This document shows, in pieces, positions 6,942 to 10,599 of a DNA stretch of 10,599 nt. The DNA comes from Candidatus Shapirobacteria bacterium (lineage in GTDB: Bacteria; Patescibacteriota; Microgenomatia; UBA12405). Position 1 is the first letter of the stretch. Each line of letters begins with the position of its first letter. Below the pieces are notes generated by a model. That model did not search any database. It had not been told where the DNA came from and was given only the letters and a program-made list of their open reading frames with translations. The translations under genes were made by a program, and so were the position numbers. The stretch is from the NCBI GenBank assembly GCA_023245435.1, contig JAHFKH010000017.1, positions 1-10,599 of the forward strand, in the 5' to 3' direction.

Positions 6942-7135
6942 TTTCGAGATTCGATAACATCAATAACATTTAATTTTAAATCTAAATCAATTGGTTTACC
7001 CAAAGAATTGCTTTGGGCAGAATTTACGGGAGTCATTAAATTGTTGTAACTGTTGGTAACGACAATGGCAAATAAAGTGATAAAAGTCATGATAGATATT
7101 ATTAGAACATAAAAAGAAATGCTATTTTTTTTCAT
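6938..7135 (-). CDS. small single-pass membrane protein of the pilus cluster
   Basis: A 65-residue protein that I do not recognise by family. It has a short charged N-terminus, one hydrophobic segment (about 7-27) and an extracytoplasmic tail ending in PIDLDLKLNVIDVIESRK. Size, topology and place directly after PilN- and PilO-like genes make it a candidate small partner of the pilus alignment complex, in the position where pilP lies in Gram-negative operons. It is much shorter than PilP and shows no lipobox cysteine, so homology to PilP is not claimed. Its ATG overlaps the end of the pilO-like gene by 14 bp, and its TGA stop overlaps the following ATG by four bases, which supports it as a real translated gene despite its length. 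Confidence 0.7.
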   Translation of the reverse strand: MKKNSISFYVLIISIMTFITLFAIVVTNSYNNLMTPVNSAQSNSLGKPIDLDLKLNVIDVIESRK

Positions 7136-7730
7136 ATTTATTATTGTCCCAATAATATATATCGATGGGTATAGATATATTTACTTGTCCTTTGGCTTGA
7201 GTTTCCTTGTTTTGAGAAAAAACTATTTGAGAAACATTGATAAGCCGACGACCATGGAAAAGTGAATCAATAAAATTGAGGTGAGATAAAAAGGCAGAAC
7301 TGGTACTAATTTTGGTGGTAAAATAATTTTTTTCTGATTGAATGAAAATCATTTTATTGGTATTTATGGAATTTTGTTGAGTAATGGTGTCGATTTGATT
7401 AAAAGCGTTAACATAATTTGGATTTTGAGGTAAAGCGTCTTCAACTAAATAATATTTTTCTTGAGCCAGACTAAAATTGTCTTGGGCGGTAATAATTTGG
7501 TCAATTTTGCTTTTCATTTTTGATGACAATATTTCTTTTGATTTAATTTCTCCAACTAATGATGAAATGGTTAAAATGGTGGGACGAACAGCAAAAAAAA
7601 GAAAAAAAGAAATTAAAACAAAAGTAATGGCTAATTCAAAAATCCGTCGATTTTTTTCGATTTCTTGTTGTTTTTTTAGGTAAACAAAAAGAGGACTTAG
7701 TTGAGAAATATTAAATTGCAGTTTTGGCAC
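7122..7730 (-). CDS. pilO: PilO-like type IV pilus assembly protein
   Basis: A 202-residue bitopic protein with a cytoplasmic N-terminus, one membrane helix (about 31-49, ending FFAVRP), a charged helical and probably coiled-coil stretch (about 52-95), and a beta/alpha C-terminal region (100-195) of the size of the ferredoxin-like PilO domain. By family, PilO pairs with PilN in the inner membrane and links the cytoplasmic motor to the growing pilus. The assignment rests on topology, length and its place directly after a PilN-like gene; sequence identity to model PilO proteins looks low. The start is a GTG at 7728-7730, 20 bp inside the end of the pilN-like gene; no other start codon occurs in the following codons before the helix, so this one is favoured. 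The stop is TAG, overlapping the next gene by 14 bp. Confidence 0.75.
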   Translation of the reverse strand: MPKLQFNISQLSPLFVYLKKQQEIEKNRRIFELAITFVLISFFLFFAVRPTILTISSLVGEIKSKEILSSKMKSKIDQIITAQDNFSLAQEKYYLVEDALPQNPNYVNAFNQIDTITQQNSINTNKMIFIQSEKNYFTTKISTSSAFLSHLNFIDSLFHGRRLINVSQIVFSQNKETQAKGQVNISIPIDIYYWDNNKYEKK

Positions 7731-8271
7731 TGAGGTTATTAAATTTTAAAGAGACATCAACAAAATATTTTGAGTCTTTTGACTTTTTTTCAATTTTACG
7801 GATATCAACAGTGTTGATATCAGGATTTAAAGAAAGATTGACAATCATATTGACCAAAGAATCCTCCTGATAGGAAAATAAACTTAAGGTGGCTGAGGTT
7901 GGTTCGATTGTCATATTATCCATAAAAACGTCGGAGGGGAGCGAAGAAACTAAAGATTTGATGTGACTATAATATTGAGGTTGGTTTTTATATTGACCAT
8001 CAATATATTTTAGTCGACTTTGAAGTGAAACATATTCTTTTTCAAACTCAGCAGTACTTTCAAGAATAGCTTTTTGTTGACGCAAGCTTTCTGAAATATC
8101 TGAATTTTGCCGATCGAGCCAAAAACGGGAAATAAACGCAGAAATAACGATTAGTTCGGTAAAAACTATGATGTAACGACCGATGGTGGTTAAATAACGA
8201 GTGACCCGAGCAGAAAGGCTATTGTTGTCCGATTCATTTGGTAATAGCGATAGCTCTTTATTTTTTCGCAT
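7711..8271 (-). CDS. pilN: PilN-like type IV pilus assembly protein
   Basis: A 186-residue bitopic protein. The cytoplasmic N-terminus carries ELSLLPNE (6-13), matching the short NLLP-type motif with which PilN binds PilM. A membrane helix (about 30-50) is followed by a long amphipathic, probably coiled-coil stretch (55-95) and a small alpha/beta domain (100-180) with LPSDVFMDNMTIEPTSATLSL, typical of PilN (fimbrial assembly family). By family it forms the inner-membrane PilN/PilO dimer that connects the ATPase-PilM side to the pilus. No pilM gene is present: the upstream neighbour is murJ, 21 bp away. The ATG at 8269-8271 has no Shine-Dalgarno sequence; the spacer before it holds an inverted repeat and -10-like sequences. 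Confidence 0.8.
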   Translation of the reverse strand: MRKNKELSLLPNESDNNSLSARVTRYLTTIGRYIIVFTELIVISAFISRFWLDRQNSDISESLRQQKAILESTAEFEKEYVSLQSRLKYIDGQYKNQPQYYSHIKSLVSSLPSDVFMDNMTIEPTSATLSLFSYQEDSLVNMIVNLSLNPDINTVDIRKIEKKSKDSKYFVDVSLKFNNLSAKTAI

Positions 8272-8274
8272 AGT

Positions 8275-8291
8275 TTATACAATCAGTATAA
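8275..8291. repeat. inverted repeat in the murJ-pilN spacer
   Basis: TTATAC and GTATAA form perfect 6-bp arms around AATCA, filling most of the only true gap inside the minus-strand unit. Read on the minus strand it contains TATACT and TATAAA, both -10-like, but no convincing -35. It could be an internal promoter or operator, or chance in AT-rich DNA. Confidence 0.35.
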
Positions 8292-8292
8292 G

Positions 8293-9906
8293 CTATAGGT
8301 GAGTAATAAAGAAAGAGGCCTTTTTAAAAAATTTAGTAAATTCTTCAAGTTCTTGAAGGCGCAGAATCCAAGAAGCAAAAATATAGCCTAAAAATCCAAG
8401 TAAAATACATATTCCAAATGAAATTATGACGAAAACTGTTTTGCTGGTATCAAAAACAAATAAATCTGTAATTTGGAGAGCAATCCAACTTATAAATCCA
8501 GCGAAAAAAGAGGCTAAAAATATTTTGGTGATTCGCCAATAAATTTTGGCCCAACCATCACCATCAACTTTGTTGATAAATACAAGACAAAGACCAAAAC
8601 ATTGAACTAAATTACTAACTGAAGCGCTGATAGCTAGTCCCAAAATTCCCCAATCGGTATAGTTTACAAAAAGGTAGCTAGTTAAAACATTAATAATTAG
8701 GGAAAAAATAGATATTTTTAAAGGAGTTTTGGTGTCATGTAGAGCATAAAAAGCCCGAACTAAAATTTGAACAACGGCTTGACTGGCAATAGCAGGAACT
8801 AGAAAAGCCAAGGTTTTGGCGGTAAGAAGAGTAGCAGACCAAGGAAATTGTTTGGTACCAAAGGCAATTCTAACAATAGCAACTCTATTTATTAATATAA
8901 GAGCAGAAATGGGAAGGGCTAAATATAAACTACGAATAACTGTTTTTCGGACAGTTTCGCGAAATATGTCAACTTGGTTTTTGGCGATACTACGGGATAA
9001 TATGGGAAGTGAAGCTTGACCAACGGTTGATCCAAAAATTCGACTAGGTAAATAAACCAGTTGCAAAGAAAGATTTAACAGGGAAATTGAACCAGCAGTC
9101 AAGGTTGAAGCAAAAAATAAAGTGACAGTATTTTCAATTTCACCAAGACCAAGTGACAAAGAGCGTGGGACCATTAGACGAAAAACTTCACGAACACCGG
9201 CCAAATTTCTATCAATGATCAATTTATAATTAAAACCTTGACGAAAAAGTAGGGGTAATTGAATGGCTAAATGAAAGAAAGCTCCGACAACAGCTCCATA
9301 AACTGGGCCATAAATTCCAAATATGGGGACAAGGGTAAAAATGCTTAAAATTATAAAGATGTTGTAAATAATGGGAGACAGTGAGGGAATTAAAAAGGTT
9401 TGTTCAACATGTAAAATGCCGGTAACAAAATTGCTGATAAGAAAAAATATTTGGGCAATTAAAAGAATTCGGGTCATATTGACCATCAAATCTACCTGAT
9501 AACTGTTAAAACCTTGAGCAATCATCAACGATAAAGGCCGAGCAAAAATAAAGATAATAACGGCGGCGAGAATAAATATTAAAAGTAAAATATTGATGAC
9601 TGAAGAGGCCATGCTATAAGCAGTTTTTTTATCTTTGTGCAAGTAACTCGCAAAAACTGGAATAAATGAGGCTGACAGCGCGCCAGTAACCAGTAATTTA
9701 AAAATTAAATCGGGAAGACGGAAGGCGGCGTTGTAGGCATCAAGATCTAAAACACAGCATTGAAAGAACTCAGAATATAAAAAACGACTACGTAAAAATC
9801 CTAAAATAGCAGAAATGGCAAAAGTTATGGCCAATATAATTGAAGCCGAGGAGATAGAATTTTGGGGCCGGCTTAAATAGTGTTTTAATTTTGAAACAAT
9901 CACCAT
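8293..9906 (-). CDS. murJ: MurJ lipid II flippase (MviN family)
   Basis: A 537-residue MATE/MOP-superfamily membrane protein of the usual MurJ length, with about 14 hydrophobic segments. Diagnostic blocks are GFLRSRFLYSEFF (36-48), DAYNAAFRLPDLIFKLLVTG (56-75) running into GALSASFIPVFASYL (75-89), and the central LMVPRSLSLGLGEIENTV (244-261) with SLLNLSLQLVYLPSRIFG (275-292) and QASLPILSR (297-305). Arg39 and Arg41 lie where the essential cavity arginines of E. coli MurJ occur, although I cannot align them exactly. It moves lipid-linked peptidoglycan precursor to the outer face of the membrane. It is the first gene of the minus-strand unit, divergent from rpsT across 34 bp. A TATAAT ends only five bases before its ATG, so the transcript may be leaderless or nearly so. 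No Shine-Dalgarno sequence is visible. The protein stops with TAG, 21 bp before the pilN-like gene. Confidence 0.95.
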   Translation of the reverse strand: MVIVSKLKHYLSRPQNSISSASIILAITFAISAILGFLRSRFLYSEFFQCCVLDLDAYNAAFRLPDLIFKLLVTGALSASFIPVFASYLHKDKKTAYSMASSVINILLLIFILAAVIIFIFARPLSLMIAQGFNSYQVDLMVNMTRILLIAQIFFLISNFVTGILHVEQTFLIPSLSPIIYNIFIILSIFTLVPIFGIYGPVYGAVVGAFFHLAIQLPLLFRQGFNYKLIIDRNLAGVREVFRLMVPRSLSLGLGEIENTVTLFFASTLTAGSISLLNLSLQLVYLPSRIFGSTVGQASLPILSRSIAKNQVDIFRETVRKTVIRSLYLALPISALILINRVAIVRIAFGTKQFPWSATLLTAKTLAFLVPAIASQAVVQILVRAFYALHDTKTPLKISIFSLIINVLTSYLFVNYTDWGILGLAISASVSNLVQCFGLCLVFINKVDGDGWAKIYWRITKIFLASFFAGFISWIALQITDLFVFDTSKTVFVIISFGICILLGFLGYIFASWILRLQELEEFTKFFKKASFFITHL

Positions 9907-9919
9907 GGCTTATTATAAA
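9891..9919 (+). promoter_or_regulatory. rpsT promoter (sigma-70 type)
   Basis: TTGAAA at 9891-9896 and TATAAA at 9914-9919 each match the consensus at five of six bases and are separated by 17 bp, the optimal spacing. Transcription would begin near 9926, giving a leader of about 14 nt before the S20 ATG, without a Shine-Dalgarno sequence. The -35 box lies inside the first codons of the divergent murJ gene. The match is by eye, unsupported by expression data. Confidence 0.6.
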
Positions 9920-9947
9920 GTGATATGTTAAAATAACCACATGCCAA
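9912..9947 (-). promoter_or_regulatory. candidate promoter of the murJ-led minus-strand unit
   Basis: A perfect TATAAT lies on the minus strand at 9917-9912, five bases before the murJ ATG, which would place the transcription start at or next to the start codon. No good -35 sits at the right distance from it. An alternative pair is TTGGCA (9947-9942) with TATCAC (9925-9920) at a 16-bp spacing, giving a leader of about 7 nt. Either way the 34-bp gap leaves almost no room for a leader. The elements overlap the rpsT promoter on the other strand. Confidence 0.45.
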
Positions 9948-10285
9948 TTTCAAGATCAGCCAAAAAATCACTGCGCAAATCAGTAAAAAACAAGAAAGTT
10001 AACGTAACTTTTAAAGATAAGCTTAAAAAGCTGATCAAATCTTATTTGGTCTCGCCTACCGCGGAAAGCTATAAAGAGGTTCAGTCAATGCTTGATCAAG
10101 CTAAACAAAAGAACATTTTTCATATAAATAAGGTTTCCAGGTTAAAATCAAGATTGAATAAAAAGTTTGGAGAAGGGAAAACTGGGGTAACCACTATAGC
10201 CAAACAAACTGCTAAAAAGAAAACAACCAAAAAAGTGTCAAAGAAAACAGTAAAAAAGACAGCAAAAGATAAGATGTCAAAATAA
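9941..10285 (+). CDS. rpsT: 30S ribosomal protein S20 with Lys-rich C-terminal tail
   Basis: The 114-residue product begins MPISRSAKKSLRKS, matching the S20 opening, and contains the family's NIFHINKVSRLKSRLNKKF signature (58-76), normally written with IHKNKASR. S20 binds 16S rRNA as a primary assembly protein of the small subunit. The S20 fold is complete by about residue 80; the last 30 or so residues (from about 83) are an Ala/Lys/Thr tail in which KK doublets recur every few residues. This makes the protein longer than typical S20 (about 85-90 residues). The ATG at 9941 has no Shine-Dalgarno sequence; a good sigma-70-type promoter lies just upstream. Stop is TAA, 36 bp before metG on the same strand. 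Confidence 0.93.
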   Translation: MPISRSAKKSLRKSVKNKKVNVTFKDKLKKLIKSYLVSPTAESYKEVQSMLDQAKQKNIFHINKVSRLKSRLNKKFGEGKTGVTTIAKQTAKKKTTKKVSKKTVKKTAKDKMSK

Positions 10286-10290
10286 TTGAG

Positions 10291-10296
10291 TATAAT
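10291..10296 (+). promoter_or_regulatory. candidate metG -10 box
   Basis: TATAAT stands six bases after the rpsT stop and 25 bases before the metG ATG, preceded by TTGAG. No clear -35 is found at 16-18 bp. It coincides with the left arm of an AT-only inverted repeat (10292-10298 with 10301-10307), too weak and without a T-tract to be an intrinsic terminator. metG may be read both from here and from the rpsT promoter. Confidence 0.35.
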
Positions 10297-10321
10297 TACT
10301 TAATTATTTAGATATCGAAAA

Positions 10322-10599
10322 ATGAACAAAAAATTTTATATTACGACCCCGATTTATTATATTAACGCGGAACCAAGCATTGGAAGTGCCTGCACAACGG
10401 TAGCGGCTGATGTCGTGGCAAGACTTCATCGACAATTGGGTGAAGAAGTGTTTTATTTAACCGGAACCGATGAACACGGGGAGAAAGTGGCAGAAACTGC
10501 TCAAAAAGCTCAACTATCACCAATTGATTATTGTAATCAAATTGCACCAAAGTTTGAACAAGCGTGGAAACTTTTAAATATTTCTCATGATTTTTTTAT
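10322..10599 (+). CDS. metG: methionyl-tRNA synthetase, N-terminal part (3'-truncated by the window edge)
   Basis: The first 92 codons are present. The opening KKFYITTPIYYINAEP followed by ADVVARLHRQLG and VFYLTGTDEHGEKV is that of bacterial MetRS of the Thermus/Bacillus type (compare TTPIYYVNAEPHLGHAYTT in Thermus). The enzyme charges tRNA-Met using ATP. The class I HIGH signature, expected directly after NAEP, reads S19-I20-G21-S22, so both histidines that normally help stabilise the adenylation transition state are serine, and the following Tyr is Cys24. Elsewhere the Rossmann core looks intact, with no frameshift or stop, so it is annotated as a gene and not as a pseudogene. The zinc-binding insert and KMSKS loop lie outside the window. 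The ATG at 10322 is preceded by an A-rich leader without a Shine-Dalgarno sequence. Confidence 0.95.
   Translation, partial: MNKKFYITTPIYYINAEPSIGSACTTVAADVVARLHRQLGEEVFYLTGTDEHGEKVAETAQKAQLSPIDYCNQIAPKFEQAWKLLNISHDFF

Noticed and set aside
10291..10308. AT-only inverted repeat after rpsT considered as a terminator
   Set aside because: Arms contain no G-C pairs, the loop would be 2-4 nt and no T-tract follows; overlap with a -10 box explains it better.
10362..10550. 62-codon minus-strand open frame at the right edge
   Set aside because: It lies inside metG, whose plus-strand translation matches methionyl-tRNA synthetase clearly.
1..10599. tRNA or rRNA genes, insertion sequences, attachment sites or prophage parts
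   Set aside because: Nearly every base is assigned to protein-coding genes; no transposase, integrase, flanking target duplications or structured RNA genes were seen.

Overview
The window looks like chromosome from an AT-rich ultra-small bacterium of the Patescibacteria/CPR group, most likely a Microgenomates-type lineage. This is an inference from several things seen together: a low-GC and extremely dense layout (only four gaps, 1, 21, 34 and 36 bp, about 92 non-coding bases in 10.6 kb), nearly all genes overlapping their neighbours, no recognisable Shine-Dalgarno sequence at any start, PilN/PilO-type proteins with no outer-membrane secretin, and surface proteins with an N-terminal membrane segment and a C-terminal LPxTG-like signal. 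All three stop codons are used (TGA closes the 65-aa gene), so the standard bacterial code 11 fits.

Layout. Positions 2-538 (+) hold the 3' part of a class I SAM-dependent methyltransferase whose start lies outside the window. It runs tail-to-tail into a nine-gene minus-strand unit (9906 down to 512) that reads, in order of transcription: murJ (lipid II flippase), a PilN-like protein, a PilO-like protein, a 65-aa single-pass membrane protein, a 417-aa FN3/Ig-like surface protein ending in MPVTG plus a membrane anchor, a 395-aa cysteine-rich surface protein with a Thr/Pro stalk ending in LPVSG plus a membrane anchor, a UbiA-family enzyme resembling decaprenyl-phosphate phosphoribosyltransferase, and two tandem GT-C (GT39/PMT-like) membrane glycosyltransferases. 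Seven of the eight junctions are overlaps or a 1-bp gap; the only real gap is 21 bp after murJ. Diverging from murJ, separated by 34 bp, are rpsT (ribosomal protein S20, with a Lys-rich tail) and the first 92 codons of metG (methionyl-tRNA synthetase), which runs off the right edge.

How it may work together (inference). The minus-strand unit joins parts of a type IV pilus inner-membrane assembly platform, two wall- or membrane-anchored adhesin-like proteins with Thr/Pro-rich stalks, and enzymes that make and use polyprenyl-phosphate-linked sugars. The simplest reading is a cell-surface locus: surface proteins that are exported, anchored and possibly O-glycosylated by the co-encoded UbiA/GT-C enzymes, alongside pilus assembly and lipid II export.

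The most striking single observation is in metG: the class I synthetase HIGH signature reads Ser-Ile-Gly-Ser, both histidines replaced, in an otherwise well conserved N-terminus. No RNA genes, CRISPR arrays, insertion sequences or convincing intrinsic terminators were seen. There is no gene-free stretch over 36 bp.
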